Assembly (NCBI RefSeq): GCF_036013915.1
Contig: NZ_CP107899.1
Span: 6,352,001 to 6,416,000, forward strand
Length of the DNA: 64,000 nt
Direction of reading: 5' to 3'
Origin: Streptomyces sp. NBC_00464
GTDB lineage: Bacteria > Actinomycetota > Actinomycetes > Streptomycetales > Streptomycetaceae
In this document: in pieces, positions 43,723 through 52,561 of the stretch
Layout: every line of letters begins with the position of its first letter
How positions within the stretch are numbered: position 1 is the first letter of the stretch
Made by a program: the position numbers and the translations under genes
Notes under the pieces: model-generated
Seen by the model: only the letters and a program-made list of their open reading frames with translations
Told to the model about the DNA's origin: nothing
Databases searched by the model: none

Positions 43723-45894
43723 TCAGCCGGTCACCGGGTCGAGCATCGGGCTGCGCTGTCCGTTCCAGGAGACGGCCAGCGCGTCACGGGCCCGGGTGCA
43801 CGCGACGAACAGCAGACAGTGCTCCGCCAGCAGGTCGGACTGGTGCTGGACCGGGTCCACCTCGACCGGAGTCACCTGCTGTGCGAACGGAAGCACCGCG
43901 GCTGTCACGCCGACAACGGCCACACAGCGGAACTCCAGCCCCTTCATGGCGTGCATCGTGGCCACCCGCACCCCCGAGGCTGTGGGGCCCGGATCGTCAC
44001 GGACCGCCACCGCGGGGATGCCTTCCCTGCGCAGGCGTGAGATGACCGAGTCGACCACGGTGTTGAACCGGGCACATACCGCCACCTCCGAGGGCTTCAC
44101 CCCGTCCTGGTTCGTCCAGGCCCTGATCTGTTCGACCAGCGCTCCGATCTCCGCTTCCTGACTGCCGTACCCGTGCGCGGACGGGGTGCGGCCGTGGAGC
44201 TGGGAGCGGTAGCCCCGCAGCGAGTCGCGGCGGCCCTCGGTGTCGTCGTCCTCGCCCAGCCGGCCCACCGGATGCCCGTCGAGCAGCGATGCGGACCAGC
44301 GCAGGATCTCTTCCGTGCTGCGGTAGTTGAGGCGCAGTCGGGACGTCCGTCCGCGCACATGGATGCCCAGCGAGCGCAGCGACACCCGGGAGTCGTAGAT
44401 GCGCTGATGCGGATCGCCCACGAGGAACAGATCGTCCGATCGCGGTGCCACGCAGGCACGCAGCACCCGCCACTGGGCCGGGTGGAGGTCCTGGGCCTCG
44501 TCGACCACGACATGCCGGTAGCGCGGACCGCTGTCGGCGAGGCAGCTTGCCGCCTGATCGCACAACTGCGTGTAGGTCGCCGAGTGACGGGAGGACACAT
44601 CTCCCGTGAACCGCTCCATCACACGCCACAGACGGGCACGCTGGACTCGTCCCACCTGGGTGCCGCGGCCTCTGCGTACACAGCGGAGATACTCCTCGGG
44701 CGTGCGAATGCCCTGGGCCAGCACGACGTTGCGGAGTTCCTGGGACAGGAACTGCTCGTTCCACGGGAGGTCCTCACGGGCCGTGGCACGGGTCCAGGCG
44801 CTCCGCTCCGCCGCCGCGGAGAGCGGCCGTGGTGCGGTGCCGCGTGCCTCCCGGACGACCCGCGCCGCCAGGGAGTCCACCGTCGTGACGTCGACCCTCT
44901 CGAGCAGGTGGGCGTCGGCCTTGCCGAGCAGGAGAGCCAGGCTGTCGCGCAGGGCGGCAGCCATGGCGTTGGTGAAGGTGGTGAGCAGAATCCGGTCGCC
45001 GTCGTGGCCGGTGCGCAGAAGGTGGCGTACGCGATGCAGCGCGACCACGGTCTTGCCGGTTCCGGGCCCACCGGTTACCTGAGCGGCCCCGTTGAACCCC
45101 GGGTGGTAGGCGAATCGCCGTTGGGCGGGGTGGAGGAAGATCCTCCACCGTGTCAGGTCCTCGGTGAGGATGCGCTCCAGTTCGCCCGGGCCGGTGACCT
45201 CGACGATGCGGTCGGGGCTGTTGAGGATGGCCTCGGTGAGGGTGACGGCCGGCCGGTCTCCGGCGGTACGGACCGTCTGGCCGCGGGAAGCGATCAGCTG
45301 TTCCCACACGTCCTCGGCCGAGTAGCCGGCCGCAAGGAACTCCAGTACCTCGTACTGGTCGGCCGGCATCATCGGCGGAGCCATCACGGAAAGGTCCTCC
45401 GCGGTGACGCAGACCCGGGCCAGTCGCAGCACCTGGTCGTCGATGCCGAGATCGCGCAGTGCGGTGTCGGATTGCTTCTCGAAGAGGCGGGCGGGGGCGG
45501 CAACGGCTTTTGTCTCGAAGTACGTCTCCATCTGCTCCAGGGCCTCGACGTTGCGTACTTCAAGGCCTCCGGTCGCACCGTTGACGGAGTAGGCACGCTT
45601 GCAGGCCCAGTTGATCGCCTCGTCGTGCGTGGCAACCCTCAGCAGAGTGAACAACTCGCTGCCGTCGTCGGGCGCGAGGAGGACGCCACGGTACGACTTG
45701 GTGATGCGGATCGTGCGGATCCGGCGGTCGTGCGCCCGTTCCAGCTTCTCCAGATGCATCCCTTTGCTCGCGTGGAGCTGGGGGACGGTCATGCCGCGGA
45801 ACATCTGGATCGCGTCGTTCACCTCCTTCTGCACAGGACGTTGCAGCGAGATGAGGTCCGCAACGAAGTCGTCGGAGAGGGCGAGTCGGGGCAT
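43723..45894 (-). CDS. RelE-like domain fused to UvrD/REP helicase
   Basis: 723 residues. Residues ~1-100 resemble a RelE/ParE-type toxin fold (FRGMTVPQLHASKGMHLEKL, IRTIRITKSYRGVLL). An SF1A helicase follows: Walker A TGGPGTGKTVVAL near 275, DEAQD, LRLNYRSTEEI near 520, and TMHAMKGLEFRCV near 645. I chose the ATG at 45894 (MPRLAL) because AGGA lies five bases before it; ATG 45906 is the alternative. It is divergent from drmA and shares its regulatory region with an exact island element. The RelE-like part may act as an RNA- or ribosome-binding sensor or as a latent toxin controlled by the helicase. Confidence 0.8.
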   Translation of the reverse strand: MPRLALSDDFVADLISLQRPVQKEVNDAIQMFRGMTVPQLHASKGMHLEKLERAHDRRIRTIRITKSYRGVLLAPDDGSELFTLLRVATHDEAINWACKRAYSVNGATGGLEVRNVEALEQMETYFETKAVAAPARLFEKQSDTALRDLGIDDQVLRLARVCVTAEDLSVMAPPMMPADQYEVLEFLAAGYSAEDVWEQLIASRGQTVRTAGDRPAVTLTEAILNSPDRIVEVTGPGELERILTEDLTRWRIFLHPAQRRFAYHPGFNGAAQVTGGPGTGKTVVALHRVRHLLRTGHDGDRILLTTFTNAMAAALRDSLALLLGKADAHLLERVDVTTVDSLAARVVREARGTAPRPLSAAAERSAWTRATAREDLPWNEQFLSQELRNVVLAQGIRTPEEYLRCVRRGRGTQVGRVQRARLWRVMERFTGDVSSRHSATYTQLCDQAASCLADSGPRYRHVVVDEAQDLHPAQWRVLRACVAPRSDDLFLVGDPHQRIYDSRVSLRSLGIHVRGRTSRLRLNYRSTEEILRWSASLLDGHPVGRLGEDDDTEGRRDSLRGYRSQLHGRTPSAHGYGSQEAEIGALVEQIRAWTNQDGVKPSEVAVCARFNTVVDSVISRLRREGIPAVAVRDDPGPTASGVRVATMHAMKGLEFRCVAVVGVTAAVLPFAQQVTPVEVDPVQHQSDLLAEHCLLFVACTRARDALAVSWNGQRSPMLDPVTG

Positions 45895-45984
45895 GGGCGT
45901 CCTCATGTCACTCGGTGGCCGGTGGTCGAGGAACAGACTAGAGAGTCTGTGCACGAGGATGTGCGGCACCACTGCATCGTCTTG

Positions 45985-45999
45985 TGTGAACTCAGTCAA
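45985..45999 (-). promoter_or_regulatory. Island element 6 (exact TTGACTGAGTTCACA)
   Basis: TGTGAACTCAGTCAA on the plus strand, a 15/15 match, midway between the divergent RelE-UvrD gene and drmA, 77 bases before the drmA start. Confidence 0.7.
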
Positions 46000-46075
46000 C
46001 GCTCTATATTGAACGGGTTGTTATACGCTCGAACCGATTTCGTGCCCACCGGCCCTGTCCGAAAGGACCCACCGC

Positions 46076-49000
46076 ATGCCGGCCCAGATCGACCCGGCCG
46101 TCGTTCCGCATCCGCTCGAAGAAGTGCCGCAGACCTTTCTTGCCGGTGATTCGTATGGAGTGCGGGACGGGCTCGTCACCTACATCCGACGCGATCTGCT
46201 CGGACCGTGGGACGGTGAGACCGAGACGTTGCCCCAGTTCTCTTCCGGCCCCCGGGACCGTTACCTCGTCGGCATGCTCGGTCCGCGGCCCGACATTCCG
46301 ACAGCGAAGGGCATCGCGCTGGCCGCCGCGCAGAGCGCCGACGACGAATCCGGAGACGAGAGCGAGGGGGACGACAGCGGGCTCGCGGACCGGATGACAC
46401 CGCAGGCGGCGGGTCACATCTGGGCCTCGTCCATGGGCTTGTCCTTCACTGTCCCCGCTTCCGTCGGGACGCTCAGCGTCACCGCGCGCTGGGGGCGCTA
46501 CACCCAGTCCGAGGAAGCGACGGACCGTGGCACCACCCGCAGGGTGTGGTCCCGTGAGCCGGTGGAGTATCCGGTCGATATCGACATCACCAGCGCCGGT
46601 GGCCGGGATGTCCCGCTGGAGGACACGGCCGTTGTTCTGGACGTGCAGGTACGGCACCACCGGGCCGGCCATGGCGGCGAGGATCTGCGCGTCGTCGAAC
46701 TCGCATTGGTGAACGGGCAGGAGGACAGTCGAGAGGCGCGCGATGCCCGCTGGCTCTTCCAGGCTTCGCTCGAAGTCACCGCCTTCCCGGTCGACCAGGC
46801 AGCGGTGTTCTTTCCGGTCGACGACCCTCTCGACCCGGCGAATCTGGGCAGCGGACCCGAGGATCCCGAAGAGCGCCGTCTTCGCCTCCTCTACCGGAAC
46901 AGCCTCAGCCATGCCAAAGGCCGCAACGTGGCTGTGCATGCCGAGGTCCGCGACGGCGAACGCAATGCGCACCGGCTCACCACCACCTGGCTGCCTGCCT
47001 ACGACGTCCGGGCCACCACGGCTCCCACCGTCGGGGACCAGGAACTGCTCCGAGGGCTTGAGCTCGGCATGGACGAGCTTGCAGCGCTCGCGGTCCCCGG
47101 GCGGCGCAGCGCACTCAGCGCCGCCCTCGCTCCGCTTGCCGAGGGCTATGCCGCATGGCTCGAACAGCAGCGTGGAGCGGCCCGTTCGCTGCCGGACGAC
47201 CTGCGGGAATCGGCACTCGTCGCCATCGAGCAGGCGCTGGAAATCTGCGACCGCATCACCCTGGGCATCGACACGCTCGCCGCCGACGACACCGCGCTCG
47301 CGGCGTTCCGGTTCGCCAACAGGGCCATGGCGCTTCAGCGTCGCAACACCGCAATCGCCGGAGCCAGGACGGGACGTGAGGACGACCCCGCTTCGTACCT
47401 GGAAGCACGTGACGAGGTGCACGGGAAGGGTAAGGACGGGGCCAGCTGGCGGCCCTTCCAGCTTGCCTTCGTACTGCTCAACCTCGCCTCACTGAGCAGG
47501 CCGGGTCATCCCCACCGAGGCACAGGGCGCGAGGCACTCGTGGACCTGCTCTTCTTCCCGACCGGTGGCGGCAAGACCGAGGCCTATCTCGGGCTGGCCG
47601 CGTACACCTTCGCCCTGCGACGGCTGCAGGGCACCCTCGGTACCGGAGCGGAGGCCCGCAGCGGGGAAGGTGGGGTCGGGGTTCTCATGCGCTACACCCT
47701 GCGGCTGCTGACCGCCCAGCAGTTCCAGCGCGCCGCCGCGCTTGTGACCGCATGCGAGGTGCTGCGCCGCGAGGAATTCGCGCGCGACTCTCGCTGGGGC
47801 GCCCAGCCGTTCCGTATCGGCTTGTGGGTGGGAACCTCCGTCTCGCCCAACTGGTTCGACGAGGCCAAGGAACAGATCGCCGGGGCCCGCGAGAGCGCCA
47901 GCGACAAGCACGCCAGAGTGCTGCAAGTGCTCACCTGCCCCTGGTGCGGCACCGGGTTGACTGCCCGCTCCCACATGGAGTACGACGAGGCCAGGCGACG
48001 CGTTCTGCTCTACTGCCCGCGAGGCGAAGGTACGGATCGGTGCCCGTTCTCTCGGCTGGAGTCCCGGGGTGAGGGCATTCCCGTGCTCACGGTCGACGAG
48101 GAGATCTACCGGCTCGCCCCGTCACTGCTGATCGCCACCGTCGACAAGTTCGCCCAGCTTCCCTGGAACGGGTATGCCGGGCTGCTGTTCGGCCGGGTCA
48201 CGGAGGTGTGCCCTCGCCATGGTTACCGCCATGACGATCTGGACGCCAAGACCGGCTGCGGCAGCCGCCATCACGCCAAGGGCGACCTTCCTGCGGTCAC
48301 CGCCCAGCCCGTCACGCGGCTCCGGCCGCCGGATCTGATCATCCAGGACGAGCTGCACCTGATCTCCGGCGCGCTCGGCACCACCGTCGGCCTGTTCGAG
48401 TCGGCCATCGATCAACTGTGCAGCTGGAGTTTCACCGATTCTCAGGGGCGGCACCAAGAGGCCGGCCCCAAGATTGTCGCGTCGACGGCGACCACCAAGC
48501 GGGCTGCGGACCAGGTGCTCGGGGTCTTCGGCCGCAAGGTCGCCGTCTTTCCGCCGCAGGTTCTCGATGTCGGTGACACCTTTTTCTCGCGGCAGGTAGA
48601 ACTCAGCCGGGAGGATCCGGGCCGGCGATATCTCGGCGTGTGTGCACACGGAACCCGCCTCAAGGCTGCCGAGATCCGGGTCGCCGAGATTCTTCTGCTC
48701 GCCGGGCAGCAGCTCTTCGACGACTACGGCACGCCCGCCGATCCGTACATGACGCTGGTTGGCTACTTCAACGCCACCCGTGAACTCGCCGGTATGCGGC
48801 GTTACATGGACGACGACATCACGACCCGGGTGCGTTCCAACGGAATGCGCAAGGGGAACGACACACTCGCCAACCGCATCGGCAGCAAGACGGGGATGCT
48901 CAACATCCAGGAGCTCACCTCGCGTATCTCCTCAGCCGACATCGGCAACGCGCTCAAGCGGCTGGAGACCTCCTTCGACCCGGAACGCGACACCTCGCTC

Positions 49001-49897
49001 CGGCGTGATGCCTTCCGACGTGAATACGCCACTGCCCTCAAGGAGAAGCGCGAGCCTCGTGCGTCGATGACCCCCATGGTCCGGCAGGCGGTCGACGTCG
49101 CTCTCGCCACGTCGATGCTCCAGGTCGGCGTCGACGTCTCCCGGTTCGGCCTGATGCTGGTCGTGGGCCAGCCCAAGAACACCGCCGAGTACATCCAGGC
49201 CTCGTCCCGCGTCGGCCGTGACGCCAAGCGTCCCGGGCTTGTCGTCACCCTCTACAACTGGGCACGCCCGCGCGACCTGGCCCACTACGAGGACTTCGAG
49301 CACTACCACGCCACGTTCTACCGGCAGGTTGAAGCCCTGTCCGTCACACCGTTCACCCGTCGTGCTCTCGACCGGGGGGTGGCCGCCACCTATGTCGCCG
49401 CCCTGCGCCAGGCCGCGTACGACACCTCGCGGAACCTCGACGCCCACGACGTCGATCTCAGCGGCCCTCTCGCTGCCGAGGTGGAACGTCGCTTCCTGGA
49501 CCGGGCGGAACGCGTGGGCGGGGAGCGGGCGCGTGCTTACCTGGGGGAACGGCTTGACCGGTTGAAGGACGAGTGGCGTCGTAAGCGCGATGAGAGCAGT
49601 GCGGCACTCGGCTATCGAAAAGAGAAGCAGAAGAACACGATCGTGAGCGGTCTGCTCCAGCGTGCCGACGGTTCTCGGTGGACCGAACTCACTGTCGGCA
49701 TGTCCATGCGTGAGACGGAGAACGAGATCAACCTTCTGCTCCCGGGCGGCGGTGCCTTTCTTGAGGAGTCCACCGGCGCGGGCCCCGACTGGAACTTCGG
49801 GAAACCCGATCAGGACCCGGATCCCGAGGTGGCGGCAACTGTGGACAGCGATGAGTACGGACCCACCACCGCCACCTCGGGGAAGGGACAGCGATGA
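46076..49897 (+). CDS. drmA: DISARM helicase DrmA
   Basis: 1273 residues. Walker A PTGGGKTEAYLG near 493, Walker B-like QDELHLISG near 757, and a helicase C domain near 1010-1070 with MLQVGVDVSRFG and QASSRVGRDAKRPG, followed by the YNWARPRDLAHYEDFEHYH stretch characteristic of DrmA. A CxxC pair (CPWCG, ~620) suggests a small zinc module. DrmA with DrmB forms the DNA-sensing core of DISARM, which is autoinhibited until it loads on DNA with a free end. ATG 46076 follows GAAAGGA. drmA, drmB and drmC are joined by 4-base ATGA overlaps. Confidence 0.92.
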   Translation: MPAQIDPAVVPHPLEEVPQTFLAGDSYGVRDGLVTYIRRDLLGPWDGETETLPQFSSGPRDRYLVGMLGPRPDIPTAKGIALAAAQSADDESGDESEGDDSGLADRMTPQAAGHIWASSMGLSFTVPASVGTLSVTARWGRYTQSEEATDRGTTRRVWSREPVEYPVDIDITSAGGRDVPLEDTAVVLDVQVRHHRAGHGGEDLRVVELALVNGQEDSREARDARWLFQASLEVTAFPVDQAAVFFPVDDPLDPANLGSGPEDPEERRLRLLYRNSLSHAKGRNVAVHAEVRDGERNAHRLTTTWLPAYDVRATTAPTVGDQELLRGLELGMDELAALAVPGRRSALSAALAPLAEGYAAWLEQQRGAARSLPDDLRESALVAIEQALEICDRITLGIDTLAADDTALAAFRFANRAMALQRRNTAIAGARTGREDDPASYLEARDEVHGKGKDGASWRPFQLAFVLLNLASLSRPGHPHRGTGREALVDLLFFPTGGGKTEAYLGLAAYTFALRRLQGTLGTGAEARSGEGGVGVLMRYTLRLLTAQQFQRAAALVTACEVLRREEFARDSRWGAQPFRIGLWVGTSVSPNWFDEAKEQIAGARESASDKHARVLQVLTCPWCGTGLTARSHMEYDEARRRVLLYCPRGEGTDRCPFSRLESRGEGIPVLTVDEEIYRLAPSLLIATVDKFAQLPWNGYAGLLFGRVTEVCPRHGYRHDDLDAKTGCGSRHHAKGDLPAVTAQPVTRLRPPDLIIQDELHLISGALGTTVGLFESAIDQLCSWSFTDSQGRHQEAGPKIVASTATTKRAADQVLGVFGRKVAVFPPQVLDVGDTFFSRQVELSREDPGRRYLGVCAHGTRLKAAEIRVAEILLLAGQQLFDDYGTPADPYMTLVGYFNATRELAGMRRYMDDDITTRVRSNGMRKGNDTLANRIGSKTGMLNIQELTSRISSADIGNALKRLETSFDPERDTSLRRDAFRREYATALKEKREPRASMTPMVRQAVDVALATSMLQVGVDVSRFGLMLVVGQPKNTAEYIQASSRVGRDAKRPGLVVTLYNWARPRDLAHYEDFEHYHATFYRQVEALSVTPFTRRALDRGVAATYVAALRQAAYDTSRNLDAHDVDLSGPLAAEVERRFLDRAERVGGERARAYLGERLDRLKDEWRRKRDESSAALGYRKEKQKNTIVSGLLQRADGSRWTELTVGMSMRETENEINLLLPGGGAFLEESTGAGPDWNFGKPDQDPDPEVAATVDSDEYGPTTATSGKGQR

Positions 49898-51783
49898 GTA
49901 GTAACGCGAACCGAAGGGTCGGCGCGGTCCGGCCAAGCCACCTCATGTTCACCGCCGGCATCGGTGCCCTCGTGGATCTGCCGAACTTTTCGGTTCTCAT
50001 CAAGGGGCTCGATTCCTGGAGCTACAACGGCATCACGGAATACGACATCGACGAGCCGCGGCTGCGTGCAGCCGTGAACCGGTCGCTCCAACGCTACGGG
50101 CGCAAGCAGATCGAGCAGCTCCGTGCTGCCCCCTGGCTGGAGGGAAGCGACAGCGACCCGAAGGGCTGGGCCGCGCAAGGAGTGGGCGTACCGGTTGTTC
50201 CGTTCCCGCAGTGGCTGCGTTGCACCGCGTGCAACGTCCTGGCTGCTGTTGACTCCGGCGAGTTCGCGTTCATCAATACCAATCCGCGAACCCCGCACGA
50301 GGCGAAGTTCGTCCACGACTGCAAGCGCGGGAAGCCCCTCGCGGTTGCGGCCCGATTCACGCTGGTCTGCACGGGGGGCCACCTGGACGAGTTCCCGTAC
50401 ACGTCCTTCGTCCACCACGGGCAGGCGTGCGCCAGGACTCCCCGTCCCAAATTGCGGATGAAGGACCACGGCGGAAACCAGGCGGCCAACGTCACCATCG
50501 AATGCGTCGCCTGCGGCACGAAGCGCAACATCCGTGAGGCGATGGGCGAACGGGGCCGCCACAACCTTCCAACGTGCCGCGGCCGGCACCCGCATCTCGG
50601 CACGTATGAGCCCAACGGGTGCGGCCAGGACGCTGTACTGATGGTCGCCGGCGCATCCAACCAGTGGTTCCCGCTGACCCTCAGCGCGCTCGCCCTCCCC
50701 AAGGGGCAGGGTGGCGACATCGAGAAGCTGCTCGACGATCACTGGCCCGAGCTGCAGGGCATCGAGTCCCGGGAGAACCACGCGCTGCTTGCAGCCATTC
50801 CGGCGTTCCGCTATCTCCAGGAATTCGACGCAGATGCCCTGGTCGCGGCCATCGCCGCCCGCAAGGCGGGTGGTGGGTCAGCGACCGCGGCACCTGATGT
50901 CCAGGCTGACCTGCTCGGGCCCGAGTGGGACGCCCTCTCAGGCCTGATCCCGCAGGCGAGCGATGACTTCACCCTGCGCGAAGTCCGCGTTCCGCCGCCG
51001 CTGGATGAACTCTTCTCCGATGTCCGCCAGGTCGAGCGGCTGCGAGAAGCCCGTGCGCTCATCGGCTTCACCCGTCTCGACGCCCCCGACCCTGAGTCGC
51101 CGGAGATCGCGACTCAGGTCGAGCTCTCCCGTTCCGCACAGAACTGGGTGCCTGCCAGTGAGGTGCGAGGCGAAGGAATCTTCCTGCGCGTGCGAGAAGG
51201 CCTCATGGCCGAGTGGGCGACGCGCATGGAGAAGTCACCGCAGATGGTGGCGCATCAGGAGGCCTTCGGGAGGTTCCGGAGCAACCGTAAGTCGGACCGG
51301 AAGACGAGCGATTTCGATCCGCTGTACGGCTGGGCCGGGGCCCGCTATATCGCTCTGCACACGCTCTCGCATCTGCTGATCCGCACGATCGCCCTGGAGT
51401 GCGGCTACAACTCGGCCTCTCTCGCCGAGCGCATCTACGCCGGCGATGAGCAGAGTCCGCGAGCGGGCATCCTCATCTACACCGCTGTGCCGGACTCCGA
51501 AGGCACGCTCGGGGGGCTGGTTTCCTTGGCGGAGGGTCGTGACTTCGACCGGATCGTCCGTCGGGCCCTGGCCGACGCCTCGCACTGTTCGGCCGATCCG
51601 CTCTGCTCGGAACGGTTGCCGCATGCTCCGGCCGACTACCTTCATGGAGCCGCCTGTCATGTCTGCCTGTTCGTCTCCGAGACAACCTGCGAGCGCGGCA
51701 ACCGATTCCTCGACCGCCGCTTTCTCGTCCCGCTCATCGGTGACAAGGACCAGGTGCTCACACCGGCCGGTCTGCTGCCATGA
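49894..51783 (+). CDS. drmB: DISARM DUF1998 protein DrmB
   Basis: 629 residues. Cys/His clusters near 110-150 (CTACN) and 205-245 (CVACG ... CRGRHPHLG) look like zinc ribbons. The C-terminal DUF1998 region has ALHTLSHLLIRTIALECGY near 486 and HGAACHVCLF ... TTCERGN near 583. Partner of DrmA: in DISARM the two proteins form a complex. It starts in an ATGA overlap with drmA and ends in one with drmC. Confidence 0.92.
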   Translation: MSSNANRRVGAVRPSHLMFTAGIGALVDLPNFSVLIKGLDSWSYNGITEYDIDEPRLRAAVNRSLQRYGRKQIEQLRAAPWLEGSDSDPKGWAAQGVGVPVVPFPQWLRCTACNVLAAVDSGEFAFINTNPRTPHEAKFVHDCKRGKPLAVAARFTLVCTGGHLDEFPYTSFVHHGQACARTPRPKLRMKDHGGNQAANVTIECVACGTKRNIREAMGERGRHNLPTCRGRHPHLGTYEPNGCGQDAVLMVAGASNQWFPLTLSALALPKGQGGDIEKLLDDHWPELQGIESRENHALLAAIPAFRYLQEFDADALVAAIAARKAGGGSATAAPDVQADLLGPEWDALSGLIPQASDDFTLREVRVPPPLDELFSDVRQVERLREARALIGFTRLDAPDPESPEIATQVELSRSAQNWVPASEVRGEGIFLRVREGLMAEWATRMEKSPQMVAHQEAFGRFRSNRKSDRKTSDFDPLYGWAGARYIALHTLSHLLIRTIALECGYNSASLAERIYAGDEQSPRAGILIYTAVPDSEGTLGGLVSLAEGRDFDRIVRRALADASHCSADPLCSERLPHAPADYLHGAACHVCLFVSETTCERGNRFLDRRFLVPLIGDKDQVLTPAGLLP

Positions 51784-52544
51784 GCAGGCATGGCTTCGAG
51801 GCTGCGGCCGAGGCCGCGGCCGCAGCCCTGGGGCCTTCCCGTACGAAGGACCTAGCGGGGCTGCTGGCGCGGGGACACAGCAGAGAGCGGGCTCTCACCG
51901 AACTCACGACACCACGAATACGGGAAGTCGTCGCGCGGTTGTACCAGGCGTTGGAGAACGATGCGTTACCGCGCTCGGAAGCCGCGGCCTATCTTCGGGG
52001 CTACGCGGCTGCGCAACTGCGGGCACGGGACGCGGTCCAGGTCCGAACGGTGTGGAGCGGCCCCTCCACCCCCGGTGTACCGGTGAGGGCGACCGCGCAG
52101 GTACTGGTCGAAGTCATCGACGGCGCTCGGGAAGAGCTGTTGGCCATGACCTATGCGGCCCGTCCGTATCCGGCGCTGACCGAGGCGCTGAGCAAGGCCA
52201 CGGGGCGGGGTGTGCAGACCCATGTGGTGGTGGAGACGCTGGCAGGCGCACGGGGGCTCCTCTCTGGCCATGAGCCGGCCGGCGCTTTCGCAGCCGTGCC
52301 CGGATTGTGCCTCTGGCACTGGGTACGCGACCCGGCCACCGGTTCCTTCGCCCGTCAGCACGCGAAACTTGCCGTCGCCGACCGGCAGGTTCTCTTCATG
52401 GGCAGTGCCAATCTCACGGAGTCCGCCGCCCGCCGCAATATTGAGGCGGGTGTCCTGGTGCGCGGCGGAGATGCTCCGCAGCGGGCAGCCGAACACATCG
52501 TGGAACTTCAGCGCAGGGGGGTTCTTCAGCGCCTGCACACCTGA
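51780..52544 (+). CDS. drmC: DISARM phospholipase D-like protein DrmC
   Basis: 254 residues with one HKD-type motif, HAKLAVADRQVLFMGSANLT, near residue 192; PLD-family nucleases with one motif act as dimers. Reported as non-essential for DISARM in some hosts, with a nuclease role suggested. It has an in-frame TTA leucine codon at 51966-51968 (codon 63, in DALPR), the only one I saw in the DISARM genes. Its synthesis should therefore need the bldA tRNA, unlike drmA and drmB in the same operon. No terminator is visible before the convergent membrane protein gene. Confidence 0.9.
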   Translation: MSRHGFEAAAEAAAAALGPSRTKDLAGLLARGHSRERALTELTTPRIREVVARLYQALENDALPRSEAAAYLRGYAAAQLRARDAVQVRTVWSGPSTPGVPVRATAQVLVEVIDGAREELLAMTYAARPYPALTEALSKATGRGVQTHVVVETLAGARGLLSGHEPAGAFAAVPGLCLWHWVRDPATGSFARQHAKLAVADRQVLFMGSANLTESAARRNIEAGVLVRGGDAPQRAAEHIVELQRRGVLQRLHT

Positions 52545-52561
52545 TCGTGGCGCAGCCCCCG

